Shown here: piece by piece, positions 24,163-32,300 of the stretch | Position numbering within the stretch: the stretch's first letter is position 1 | Layout of the letters: every line of letters begins with the position of its first letter | NCBI GenBank assembly: GCA_002683345.1 | Contig: NYSX01000019.1 | Coordinates: 1-43,296 of the forward strand | DNA: 43,296 nt | From: Flavobacteriales bacterium | GTDB taxonomy: Bacteria; Bacteroidota; Bacteroidia; Flavobacteriales_D; Sanyastnellaceae | Direction of reading: 5' to 3' | The notes under the pieces: generated by a model | Databases searched by the model: none | The model's input: the letters and a program-made list of their open reading frames with translations, nothing else | Told to the model about the DNA's origin: nothing | Made by a program: the position numbers and the translations under genes

Positions 24163-24756
24163 ATGAACATGACAACTACCTTCGCATCAGCTGCATTCGC
24201 GGTGCTTGGCGCCGCGGGTCTTGTGGCTTGGAATACGTTCAACGCCAACGTTTGGCATCAACCTGCACCCGCTGTGGCTTCATTCTACGACCTCCGCGCC
24301 GAGACTTTGGAAGGCGACGACTTTTCCTTCGCAGACCTCAAAGGCAAGCGCGTCCTCATTGTCAACACCGCATCCCGTTGCGGTTACACGCCTCAATACA
24401 AACCCCTCGAAGAGTTGCACAACCGCTACAAGGACCAGGGCCTTGTGATTCTCGGATTCCCTTGCAACCAATTCGGCATGCAAGAACCCGGTTCCTCTGG
24501 GGACATCCGTGAATTTTGCACGCGCAACTACGGGGTCAGCTTCCAAATGATGGGCAAGGTCAAAGTCAAAGGCGACGACCAACACCCGGTCTATGCATGG
24601 TTGACGCAAAAGGCGCTCAACGGCTCAGGCGACCACAAGGTGCGCTGGAATTTCTCCAAGTTCTTGGTCAATGAAAAGGGCGAATTGGCCGCAGCCTTGG
24701 GCAGCGGTGCCGACCCCCTGGGCGAAGAGATCATTGCCTTTGCCGAAGGCAAGTGA
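24163..24756 (+). CDS. Glutathione peroxidase family protein (thioredoxin-type peroxidase, Cys form)
   Basis: 197 residues from the ATG at 24163; ATG 24169 is an equal alternative, and an upstream TTG at 24127 is less likely. Residues about 5-25 are hydrophobic (FASAAFAVLGAAGLVAW), so the enzyme is probably exported or membrane-anchored. The peroxidase core starts FYDLRAETLEGDDFSFADLKGK. The catalytic tetrad is complete: Cys73 in NTASRCGYT, Gln103 in FPCNQFG, and Trp162-Asn163 in RWNFSKF. It reduces hydrogen or lipid peroxides; most bacterial members use thioredoxin rather than glutathione. A strong terminator follows. Confidence 0.92.
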   Translation: MNMTTTFASAAFAVLGAAGLVAWNTFNANVWHQPAPAVASFYDLRAETLEGDDFSFADLKGKRVLIVNTASRCGYTPQYKPLEELHNRYKDQGLVILGFPCNQFGMQEPGSSGDIREFCTRNYGVSFQMMGKVKVKGDDQHPVYAWLTQKALNGSGDHKVRWNFSKFLVNEKGELAAALGSGADPLGEEIIAFAEGK

Positions 24757-24774
24757 GGCTGGATTCACTGCATG

Positions 24775-24803
24775 AAAAAGGCGCCCCGCGGGGCGCCTTT
24801 TTT
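24775..24803. terminator. Strong bidirectional rho-independent terminator
   Basis: A perfect GGCGCCCC / GGGGCGCC stem is flanked by A5 on one side and T6 on the other. It separates the convergent peroxidase and large modular protein genes and can stop transcription from both. Confidence 0.9.
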
Positions 24804-24825
24804 CTTGTCCTGTTTCGCGGGAAAC

Positions 24826-27800
24826 TCACTCTTCGCAGTACGTTCCGTACACGAGCAAGAAATCAAGCAAGTCGTTCAGCTGCACGAGGCCACTTCCGTC
24901 GAGGTCTCCAGGGCATGAGCTGCCTGTGAGGTCAAACTCACACGACCCATCGTCATCCGTGGCCGCCTCGTTGTAGTTGTTGGCCAAGGCGTAGGTGCAG
25001 CCAAGAACTTCACACGAGCCATCGTCGTCCGTCGCCGCAGGGTCGTAGTTCGTGGCGTCGGGGTTGGTGCAACCCAAGACTTCGTTTTCATCACAAACCC
25101 CATCCCCATCGGCGTCGTTGACGCACGTGCCGTCGCAGTTCAGTCCAGGCTCAGGGAATTCACACGATCCGTCGTCCAACGTGGCGTCTTCCTCGTAGTT
25201 GCACGCCGTGGCATCCGTGCAACCGGCCACCCCAAACACGCACGAGCCGTCGTCGTACTCTGCCGCTGGATTGTAGTTGATGGCCTCTGCATCCGTGCAT
25301 CCACATGCGTTTCCGAACCCATCTGCGTCGAACGTGCCGGCACCAGAGAATGTCCAGCTCAACTTGAACTCTTCTTGTCCGTCACCTTCTGGGAAGATTT
25401 GGGCGTTCACGGTGCCAAGCAACGCACCTTCGGTTGTGATTTGCATGACCAACACACGACCCTCCTCTCCGGCGTTCGCATTCGTCGCCGGTCCTGCCAC
25501 GTACCAAATGCCGCCCACGGCATCTGAAATGTCCAAGTCTGCACCTCCAGTCGTGAAGAAATCCGCAATGGTCAACGGTGCCTCCACCGACTCGGCCAAG
25601 TCTGGATTGACAGAGCCCGACGCAGCTTCAGATGCGGGTCCTGTCAAACCGATGGTTGCGTAGGAATCGTCGGCCATTTCGGGGTAGAGGTCCACAAAGG
25701 CTGCGGCCAAACCAGAGGCATTCCAAGACGTGTTCAATTCGCTGTTGTAAATGCCGGCAGGAGCCTGGATGCTCAAGGCCTCTTCATTGTTCCCGTAGAC
25801 CGCACTGAGTTTGTCGGTTGCGTTGACCATGTTCACGTAGAACCGGTACGTCGTGGCACCTGACTGCACCGCCGCGGATGCCTCGACACTCAGCGTGTAA
25901 GCCGGAGCGTCCTCGCCGCCACAATCGCAGTACACACAAGATCCATCGTCCTGGGTGGCAGCCTCGTCGTAGTTGCATGCAAAGGCATCCGTGCAACCGA
26001 GCACGTCAAAGACACAGGAACCATCGTCGTAATCGGCGTTGGGATCAAAGTTCACCGCTGCGTCATCTGTGCAACCGCAGGACACGGTGGGTTCTTCTCC
26101 GCCAAACTCTCCAACCCCATCGAAGGCCACGTTCAACTGTTGTTGATCGGCGCCCACACCGAGGGGGAAGACCTGGTAGCTGATTTGGCCTGACACGTTG
26201 CCTGACGTCGTCACTTGCATGATCAACACGCGGCCATTGGCATCGGCCAACCCATTGGACGCCGTGTTCAAAATGTACCACGAGGCACCCGTCAAGGTGT
26301 TGCTCAACAACGAGGTGGCCCCGTCATTCAAGAAGAAAGGCGTGATCATTTGGTTCGCGTCTTCCACGATGCTGGGGTCTGCGGCACCAGCCTGACCTGA
26401 GGTGGAAGCCGGCCCTTCCAATCCAATGGTGGCATAGGTGTCCGCCGCGAGCTCAGGGAATGCGGGCAAGAACGCGGGGTTGATGCCCGACGCGTTCCAG
26501 CTTGAGTTCAAGGAGCTGTTGAACACTCCTTCGGGGGCACTCACCTCCAAGGTGGACTCGTCGTTGCCAAACACCGCGCTGAAACGGTCGCCCGCATCCG
26601 GAAGGGTCACGTAGAAGCGGTAGGTCGTCATGCCTGAAACCACTGCTGGGGCTCCCTCAACCACCAAGGTGTATGGTGTGGGTGGACGCTGGCAAGAACA
26701 GAAGTCGCACGAGCCATCGTCCTCCGTGGCTTCGGCATTGTAGTTGCACGCCAAAGCATCCGTGCAGCCCGACACCACACAAGAGGTGTACTCGCACGAG
26801 CCGTCGTCCTCTGTGGCTTCGGCGTTGTAATTGCACGCCATGTCATCCGTACAACCCGATACCACACATGAGGTGTACTCACATGTGCCGTCGTCCTCTG
26901 TGGCGTCGGCGCTGTAGTTACAGGCATCGGGGGCCGTGCATCCAAGCACTTCGATTTCGTCACAAACCCCATCCTCATCGTCATCGTTGAGGCAGTTGCC
27001 CTCGCAGTCCAAGTAGTCCTCTTCAGGATAAGTGCAGGTGCCATCTTCCACCGCCGCCGAGGGATCGTAGTTGCATGCGTCAGCGTCGGTGCATCCCTCC
27101 TCCACTTCATCACAGATGCCATCGCCGTCGGCGTCGTTCAAGCAATTGCCCTCGCAGTCCAAGAGCGGTTCCGCAAACTCGCATGATCCGTCGTCCACCG
27201 TGGCGTCTTCCTCGTAGTTGCACGCCTCCGCGTCTGTGCATCCCGCCACATCGAAGAGGCAAGAACCGTCGTCGTAGGTGGCCTCCGGATCGTAATTGCT
27301 CGCGGCATCGTCTGTGCATCCGCATGCCACAGTCGGCTCGTCTCCTCCGAAGATGCCTTCTCCGTCAAACGCCACATTCAACTGCTGCTGATCCGCTCCG
27401 AAGCCGAGTGGGAAAACTTGGTAGCTGATTTGGCCTGAGACGTTGCCTGCCGTCGTCACCTGCATGATCAACACGCGGTTGTCGTCGTTGGCGAGGCCGT
27501 TGGAAGCCGTGTTCAACACGTACCAGGACGCCCCAGTCAAGGTGTTGCTTTCCATCAACGTGGCTCCGTCGGTCAGGAAAAACGGCGTGATCATTTGGTT
27601 CGCGTCTTCCACGATGCTGGGGTCTGCGGCACCCGCCTGTCCTGAGGTGGAAGCCGGCCCTTCCAATCCAACCGTGGCGTAGGTGTCCGCGGCCAATTCT
27701 GGGAATGCGGGCAAGAACGCGGGGTTGACGCCCGACGCGTTCCAGCTCGAATTGAAGGTGCTGTTGTACACCCCGTCAGGTGCGCTCACCTCGAGGTTGG

Positions 27801-28779
27801 ATTCGTTGTTGCCAAACACCGCGCTGAATCGATCGCCTTCGTCAGGAAGGGTCACGTAGAAGCGGTAGGTCGTCATGCCTGCAACCACTGCAGGTGCCCC
27901 TTCCACCACCAAGGTGTAGGGTGTGGCCGCACGCTGGCAAGAACAAAAATCACACGACCCATCCTCTTCCGTGGCCGTCGCATCGTAGTTGCATGCGAGT
28001 TCGTCGGTGCAGCCAGACACGACGCATGACGTGAATTCACACGACCCATCGTCTTCGGTCGCTTCTTCGTTGAAGTTGCACGCCATGGCATCCGTGCACC
28101 CCAAAACGGCCTCGTCACCTCCGCCGAAGGTGCCGGCACCGTCAAACGCCACACTCAACTGCTGTTGGTCCGCGCCAATTCCGAGAGGAAAGACCTGGAA
28201 GTTCATTTGGCCTGACACGTTGCCGGAAGAAGTCACCTGCATCAACAAGACGCGCAAATCTGAATCGGGCAATCCGTTGGAAGCGGTGTTCAAAATGTAC
28301 CACGAGGCGCCGGTCAGGGTGTTGCTCAAAAGCGACGTGGCTCCATCGTTCAAGAAGAACGGTGTGATGGGCTGGTTGCTGTCCTCCACAATGCTGGGAT
28401 CGGCCGCGCCCTCCAGTCCTGAGGATGATGCGGGACCTTCCAAACCAATGGTGGCGTAGGTGTCGTCCACCAATTCCGGGAACACCGGCACAAACGCGGG
28501 GTTGATGCCCGACGCATTCCAGCTCGAATTGAAAGTGCTGTTGAATGCCCCTTCAGGCGCTTCAACAGAGAGCGTGTACTCGTTGTTGCCAAACACGGCA
28601 CTCATTCGGTCGGATGCGTCGTTCATGTTGACGTAAAAACGGTACTGCGTCATCCCCTCCGTGACGGCCGGCGTGGCCTCTACGGTGAGCGAAAAATCTT
28701 GGGCGAATCCAAGCACGGAGACGCCAATCGTCGCCACGAGGGCGCAGCAGGCAGTCTTGACAAAGCGAGAATGAATCAT
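24826..28779 (-). CDS. Large secreted modular protein: four 198-residue modules, fourteen GCTD repeats, dockerin-like C-terminus
   Basis: 1317 residues from the ATG at 28779, chosen for its signal peptide (MIHSRFVKTACCALVATIG...GFAQ, 1-27). Four modules of 198 residues lie at 28-225, 288-485, 703-900 and 961-1158. Each has YRFYV, SAVFGN or SAVYGN, SSWNASG or TSWNASG, a YATIGLEGPAS-like stretch, a WY motif, RVLxMQ and a closing FDG or FSG segment. Between them are fourteen motifs of the form GCTDxxACNYxxxATxDDGSC, and three DADGDGxCDE calcium-type repeats. The end (1289-1317) is CPGDLDGSGLVQLNDLLDFL...YGTYC, with no T9SS tail. Function unknown; it is likely a disulfide- and calcium-stabilised surface or adhesin protein. 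The module resembles domains I recall in secreted proteins of marine bacteria, but I cannot name a family. Confidence 0.88.
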   Translation of the reverse strand: MIHSRFVKTACCALVATIGVSVLGFAQDFSLTVEATPAVTEGMTQYRFYVNMNDASDRMSAVFGNNEYTLSVEAPEGAFNSTFNSSWNASGINPAFVPVFPELVDDTYATIGLEGPASSSGLEGAADPSIVEDSNQPITPFFLNDGATSLLSNTLTGASWYILNTASNGLPDSDLRVLLMQVTSSGNVSGQMNFQVFPLGIGADQQQLSVAFDGAGTFGGGDEAVLGCTDAMACNFNEEATEDDGSCEFTSCVVSGCTDELACNYDATATEEDGSCDFCSCQRAATPYTLVVEGAPAVVAGMTTYRFYVTLPDEGDRFSAVFGNNESNLEVSAPDGVYNSTFNSSWNASGVNPAFLPAFPELAADTYATVGLEGPASTSGQAGAADPSIVEDANQMITPFFLTDGATLMESNTLTGASWYVLNTASNGLANDDNRVLIMQVTTAGNVSGQISYQVFPLGFGADQQQLNVAFDGEGIFGGDEPTVACGCTDDAASNYDPEATYDDGSCLFDVAGCTDAEACNYEEDATVDDGSCEFAEPLLDCEGNCLNDADGDGICDEVEEGCTDADACNYDPSAAVEDGTCTYPEEDYLDCEGNCLNDDDEDGVCDEIEVLGCTAPDACNYSADATEDDGTCEYTSCVVSGCTDDMACNYNAEATEDDGSCEYTSCVVSGCTDALACNYNAEATEDDGSCDFCSCQRPPTPYTLVVEGAPAVVSGMTTYRFYVTLPDAGDRFSAVFGNDESTLEVSAPEGVFNSSLNSSWNASGINPAFLPAFPELAADTYATIGLEGPASTSGQAGAADPSIVEDANQMITPFFLNDGATSLLSNTLTGASWYILNTASNGLADANGRVLIMQVTTSGNVSGQISYQVFPLGVGADQQQLNVAFDGVGEFGGEEPTVSCGCTDDAAVNFDPNADYDDGSCVFDVLGCTDAFACNYDEAATQDDGSCVYCDCGGEDAPAYTLSVEASAAVQSGATTYRFYVNMVNATDKLSAVYGNNEEALSIQAPAGIYNSELNTSWNASGLAAAFVDLYPEMADDSYATIGLTGPASEAASGSVNPDLAESVEAPLTIADFFTTGGADLDISDAVGGIWYVAGPATNANAGEEGRVLVMQITTEGALLGTVNAQIFPEGDGQEEFKLSWTFSGAGTFDADGFGNACGCTDAEAINYNPAAEYDDGSCVFGVAGCTDATACNYEEDATLDDGSCEFPEPGLNCDGTCVNDADGDGVCDENEVLGCTNPDATNYDPAATDDDGSCEVLGCTYALANNYNEAATDDDGSCEFDLTGSSCPGDLDGSGLVQLNDLLDFLLVYGTYCEE
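24916..25305 (-). repeat. Cluster of four GCTD motifs before the C-terminal tail
   Basis: Residues 1159-1288 hold four motifs; the last two have lost the ACNY cysteine (GCTNPDATNY, GCTYALANNY). One DADGDGVCDE calcium-type repeat is included. Confidence 0.75.
25306..25899 (-). repeat. 198-residue module 4 of the large secreted protein, most divergent copy
   Basis: Residues 961-1158. It keeps YRFYVNM, SAVYGNNE, TSWNASG, YATIGLTGPAS, WYV and RVLVMQITTEG but differs elsewhere, so it is the oldest or most specialised copy. Confidence 0.85.
26080..26673 (-). repeat. 198-residue module 3 of the large secreted protein
   Basis: Residues 703-900, nearly identical to module 2. Differences are concentrated in the N-terminal third and around ADANGR. 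Confidence 0.85.
26674..27324 (-). repeat. Cluster of six GCTD motifs and two calcium-type repeats
   Basis: Residues 486-702 hold six GCTDxxACNY...DDGSC-type motifs spaced roughly 25-45 residues apart. Two DCEGNCLNDxDxDGxCDE segments, similar to thrombospondin type 3 calcium repeats, lie between them. The Cys and Asp content is very high. Confidence 0.8.
27325..27918 (-). repeat. 198-residue module 2 of the large secreted protein
   Basis: Residues 288-485. It is the closest relative of module 3, sharing long identical stretches such as ADPSIVEDANQMITPFFL. The DNA of the two modules is also nearly identical over hundreds of bases. Confidence 0.85.
28105..28698 (-). repeat. 198-residue module 1 of the large secreted protein
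   Basis: Residues 28-225. It contains YRFYVNMNDASDRMSAVFGN, SSWNASGINPAF and RVLLMQVTSSGNVSGQ. It is followed by two GCTD motifs (27919-28104). Confidence 0.85.
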
Positions 28780-29004
28780 GCGAATGAAGATTAAACCGGT
28801 GTAATGGTCTACCAAAATCGGGATTCTTCCGGTCAAACCCCAAACATTATACAAGTAAATCCGGTTTTGGTCTCTTGAGGTTTCGCACAAATCGTCCTGC
28901 GACATTCTGAAAAATTGTGCCCCCCAAGAAAGGCTGTACGTCGTGACGTTTTGGGAACTTTGACATCCTAAATCACACCGCGCGTTTGCGCCACACATTC
29001 ATCC
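28780..29004. promoter_or_regulatory. Divergent regulatory region between the large secreted protein and serC
   Basis: This 225-base gap is the longest in the window and has no convincing gene. On the plus strand TTTG (28959-28962) is followed after 18 bases by CGCGTTTG (28981-28988), ending 16 bases before the serC ATG; it keeps the TTTG-N18-nnnnTTTG layout but lacks the TA. On the minus strand TATAATGTTTG near 28835-28845 is the best -7 candidate for the large gene, giving a leader of about 60 bases. Confidence 0.35.
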
Positions 29005-30078
29005 ATGGCTCACATTCACAACTACTCTGCAGGTCCCTGCATCCTTCCCGCCGAAGTGCTCGAACAAGCTTCGCAAGCGGTCAAGTCTTGGGACGACCAC
29101 GGCCTTTCCTTGGTGGAGATGTCTCACCGAAGCAAAGCCTTCGTGGAAACCATGGACGAATGTCGGGCACTGACCAAAGAACTGCTGGACCTGCCCGATC
29201 GTTTTGAAATCCTGTACCTGCAAGGGGGTGCGAGCCTGGGATTCTTGACGGCGGCAATGAATTTCCTACCAGAAGGTGGACAGGCGGCCTACGCCGACAC
29301 GGGCACGTGGTCGGCCAAAGCCATCAAAGAGGCCAAGCACGCAGGCCACGTCAACGTGGTCACCTCGTCCAAAGACAGCAATTACGACCACATCCCCACC
29401 GTCGGCGAGGTTGACGCACAAAACGCGTTCCTGCACATCACCACGAACAACACCATTTTTGGCACACAATACGCGGACATGCCCACCAGCAACGTTCCGT
29501 TGGTGGCAGACATGAGTTCCGACATCTTGAGCCGCACATTCGACGCAGAGCCGTTTGCGTTGATTTACGGGGGCGTTCAGAAAAACATGGGGCCGGCCGG
29601 TGCCGTGATGTACGCCGTGGACACCGAGAAACTCGGCGCCACGGGCCGGGACATTCCCTCCTACTTGGACCTCAACGTGCACCTCGGCAAAGACAGCATG
29701 TTCAACACGCCTCCTGTCTTCTCTGTGTACGCCACCATGCTCACGTTGCGCTGGCTGAAGGCCAAAGGTGGTGTAGCTGCCATCCAGAAAGAGAACGAGG
29801 CCAAGTCCGCCCTGCTCTATGCCGAGATTGACCGAAACGCCCTGTTCTCGGGCCACGCCCAAACCGACAGCCGCTCGCACATGAACGTGACGTTCCGCTT
29901 GAACGACGACAGCCATGCGGCGCACTTCGACGCCGCGTGGAATGCCGCTGACATCAGTGGCCTCAAAGGCCACCGCAGTGTGGGCGGATACCGTGCCTCG
30001 ATGTACAATGCCCTTCCGCTCAGCAGCGTCGAAGTGCTCGTCAATGTGATGCGTGAATTTGAACGCACCCACGGCTAA
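29005..30078 (+). CDS. serC: 3-phosphoserine aminotransferase
   Basis: 357 residues, a standard length. The N-terminus HNYSAGPCILPAEVL and the LVEMSHRSKAF segment are signatures of SerC. EILYLQGGASLGF is the phosphate-cup region. Lys193 in FALIYGGVQKNMGPAG is the expected PLP-binding lysine. It converts 3-phosphohydroxypyruvate plus glutamate to 3-phosphoserine and 2-oxoglutarate, and can also act in pyridoxal phosphate synthesis. serA follows 30 bases later, so the two form the first steps of serine synthesis in one operon. Confidence 0.96.
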   Translation: MAHIHNYSAGPCILPAEVLEQASQAVKSWDDHGLSLVEMSHRSKAFVETMDECRALTKELLDLPDRFEILYLQGGASLGFLTAAMNFLPEGGQAAYADTGTWSAKAIKEAKHAGHVNVVTSSKDSNYDHIPTVGEVDAQNAFLHITTNNTIFGTQYADMPTSNVPLVADMSSDILSRTFDAEPFALIYGGVQKNMGPAGAVMYAVDTEKLGATGRDIPSYLDLNVHLGKDSMFNTPPVFSVYATMLTLRWLKAKGGVAAIQKENEAKSALLYAEIDRNALFSGHAQTDSRSHMNVTFRLNDDSHAAHFDAAWNAADISGLKGHRSVGGYRASMYNALPLSSVEVLVNVMREFERTHG

Positions 30079-30108
30079 CCTTGTTGACCCTACCCATTCC
30101 CCATCCTC

Positions 30109-31059
30109 ATGAACATTCTTGCCAACGACGGCATCAGCCCCTCCGGTGAACAAGCGCTCCGCGACGCCGGCCACACTTTGTACACCGAATTTGTCGACGC
30201 CGACAGCCTCCAAGCGTTCATCCACGAGCACGCCATCGACGGCATCCTCGTACGCTCGGCCACCAAAGTGCGTCAGCCGTTGATCGACGCATGCCCCACC
30301 CTCAAGTTCATTGGACGCGGTGGTGTGGGCATGGACAACATCGATGTGGAATACGCACGAAACCAAGGTCTCACCGTCTTCAACACCCCTGCGGCTTCCT
30401 CCCAAAGCGTGGCCGAATTGGTCATGGGACACCTCTTCAGCTTGGCGCGCTTCCAGCACGACAGCAACCGCCAAATGCCTGCGCGCGGCGCGGACGAGTT
30501 CAAGGCGTTGAAGAAGGCCTACGGCAAAGGCACGGAGTTGCGAGGCAAGACCCTTGGCATCGTCGGTTTCGGACGCATTGGCCGCTCCTTGGCCTCGTAC
30601 GCGCTGGGTTGTGGCATGAATGTCGTCGCGCACGACCCCTTCGTGTCGGACGGCGAGGTGTCGGTGACCGTGGGTGGCCAAACCCTTACCATCGACTGTC
30701 CCCGTCTGCCCCTCAATGAATTGCTCAGCACCTCAGACATGGTAAGTATGCACGTTCCCGCACAAGCGGATGGCAGCGCCGTCATTGGCGAAGCCGAACT
30801 GGCGGCCATGAAGCCCGGTTCGTTCTTGGTGAACGCGGCGCGAGGCGGCTCGGTGGACGAGGACGCCTTGATGGCGGCCCTCAATTCAGGCCACTTGGCC
30901 GGTGCAGGCCTGGACGTGTTTGTGGGGGAGCCTGCCCCCCGTGCGGATGTCCTCGCGCACGACAAGCTCGCCCTGACGCCCCACATCGGCGCGGCCACGT
31001 CCGAAGCGCAAGACCGCATTGGCTTGGAACTCGCAGCCCAAATCGCGGCCCTGGCATGA
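30109..31059 (+). CDS. serA: D-3-phosphoglycerate dehydrogenase, short form without ACT domain
   Basis: 316 residues. The NAD-binding motif is LGIVGFGRIGRSLA (about 149-162). Catalytic residues of the D-2-hydroxyacid dehydrogenase family are present: Arg245 in NAARGGSVDE, Glu274 in DVFVGEPAP and His292 in LTPHIGAAT. FIGRGGVGMDNIDV is the substrate-side loop. It oxidises 3-phosphoglycerate to 3-phosphohydroxypyruvate, which SerC uses next. The protein ends right after the dehydrogenase core, so there is no ACT domain for serine feedback. Its end overlaps the DUF1015 gene by 4 bases (ATGA). Another 2-hydroxyacid substrate is possible but the serC context argues for SerA. Confidence 0.93.
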   Translation: MNILANDGISPSGEQALRDAGHTLYTEFVDADSLQAFIHEHAIDGILVRSATKVRQPLIDACPTLKFIGRGGVGMDNIDVEYARNQGLTVFNTPAASSQSVAELVMGHLFSLARFQHDSNRQMPARGADEFKALKKAYGKGTELRGKTLGIVGFGRIGRSLASYALGCGMNVVAHDPFVSDGEVSVTVGGQTLTIDCPRLPLNELLSTSDMVSMHVPAQADGSAVIGEAELAAMKPGSFLVNAARGGSVDEDALMAALNSGHLAGAGLDVFVGEPAPRADVLAHDKLALTPHIGAATSEAQDRIGLELAAQIAALA

Positions 31060-32300
31060 CGAACCAAGGCCACTTGATGCAGCCCCTGGCCGCGGTGACC
31101 CCACCCCGGCACATGGCGCATTTGGTGGCCTCTCGTTCCTACTTGAGCTACGATGACCTCGAGCTTCAGGACAAACTGAAGCACAACCCCTACTCCTACA
31201 TCCAGGTCATCAATCCCGACGCCTCCCGCGATGTGAAAGTTCCGCGTGGCACGGCCGCCTTTTTTGAGGAAGTCCGTCACGGTTACCAACACTTCAAAGC
31301 GCGCGGCTGGCTCGAGGCTGCTTCACAATCCGAGTGGTACGTCTACCGCCAATCGACGGCCGCGCATGCCTGGACTGGGGTGGTGTGCAACCTCGACCTC
31401 TCCTTGTGCGCGAACGGTGGATTGAAAACCCATGAAAAGACCTTGGAATCCCGTGAAACGCTCTTTGCGACGTTTCTCGAAACGGTGGGGTTCCACGCCG
31501 AACCCATCTTGTGTGCCCGTCCCGACGATGCCCCCCTGGCCCCCGAGGCCGACGCCTTGATGAAGGACGTTGTGGCCGGAACGTCCCACACGGATTTCAT
31601 GACCGCGGACGGCATCCGCCACGAGATTTGGCGCATCCCGGCAGAGGGAACGTTGGGAAAGCGCATGGCCCAAACCTGGGGCGCACATTCCACCCTGTAT
31701 CTGGCCGATGGCCACCACCGACTGGCGTCTTCGCAAAGGCTCGCCAAGGCCCGCCCCGATTTGGAAGGTGCGGGGCAGATTTTGGCCTTTGTCGTGCCGG
31801 AGAAGGACTTGAGCATTCTTGGCTTCCACAAGGAAATTCGCCGCGTGGACATGGCCATCGAAGCGTTCGAAGGCGCCTTGAACCGCATCCCCCACTGTCG
31901 TGTGGAATGCGTGGATTCAGGAGCGGTCTCTCCCTCTGAGCCCGGCGAAGTCGTCGTGCATTTCCAAGGACACGCATGGCGCTTGATCCGCGACGCAGAC
32001 AGTCCCGAGGCCACAGATGCCGACTTTGTGGATGTGCACGTGCTCAAAGGCGTGTTGGACATTCAAGACGCCCGCAACAATCCACGGCTCAAGCACCTCC
32101 CGGAACCCTCTCGTCCTGAGCAGGGATGGGTCAGCCGGGCCGCCACGCACCCTGACCGGGTGTTGGTGTTGCTTCACCCCATTCCATTTGGGCACATCCG
32201 ACACGTCGCGGACCAAGGAAACACGCTGCCCCCCAAGAGCACCTGGGTGGAACCCAAAATCCGAAGCGCCCTGTTCATCCACGAATTCCAGTCTGCATGA
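31056..32300 (+). CDS. DUF1015 family protein in the serine operon
   Basis: 414 residues, covering the whole DUF1015 fold (PF06245). Landmarks are NPYSYIQVINPD (44-55), KTHEKT (124-129, the family's HExT-type motif), ILCARPDD, and LYLADGHHRLASS with DGHHR at 218-222. The start overlaps serA and the end overlaps the YggS gene, both in ATGA, so translation is tightly coupled to serine synthesis. The DGHHR signature recalls the D/GxHR motif of ParB/sulfiredoxin-like kinases, including free serine kinases; that comparison is from memory. A role in phosphoserine or serine metabolism is a reasonable inference. Function is not established here. Confidence 0.9.
   Translation: MTNQGHLMQPLAAVTPPRHMAHLVASRSYLSYDDLELQDKLKHNPYSYIQVINPDASRDVKVPRGTAAFFEEVRHGYQHFKARGWLEAASQSEWYVYRQSTAAHAWTGVVCNLDLSLCANGGLKTHEKTLESRETLFATFLETVGFHAEPILCARPDDAPLAPEADALMKDVVAGTSHTDFMTADGIRHEIWRIPAEGTLGKRMAQTWGAHSTLYLADGHHRLASSQRLAKARPDLEGAGQILAFVVPEKDLSILGFHKEIRRVDMAIEAFEGALNRIPHCRVECVDSGAVSPSEPGEVVVHFQGHAWRLIRDADSPEATDADFVDVHVLKGVLDIQDARNNPRLKHLPEPSRPEQGWVSRAATHPDRVLVLLHPIPFGHIRHVADQGNTLPPKSTWVEPKIRSALFIHEFQSA

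Noticed and set aside
24826-28779. Regular DNA repeats that could be taken for a CRISPR array
   Set aside because: The repeats are in frame, encode conserved protein modules, and lack short identical repeats with unique spacers.
28780-29004. A riboswitch or small RNA in the largest gap
   Set aside because: I see no stable paired structure or known riboswitch core; only weak promoter-like boxes are present.
29266-30681. A 471-codon open frame antisense to serC and serA
   Set aside because: It spans two well-supported genes and has no recognisable feature.
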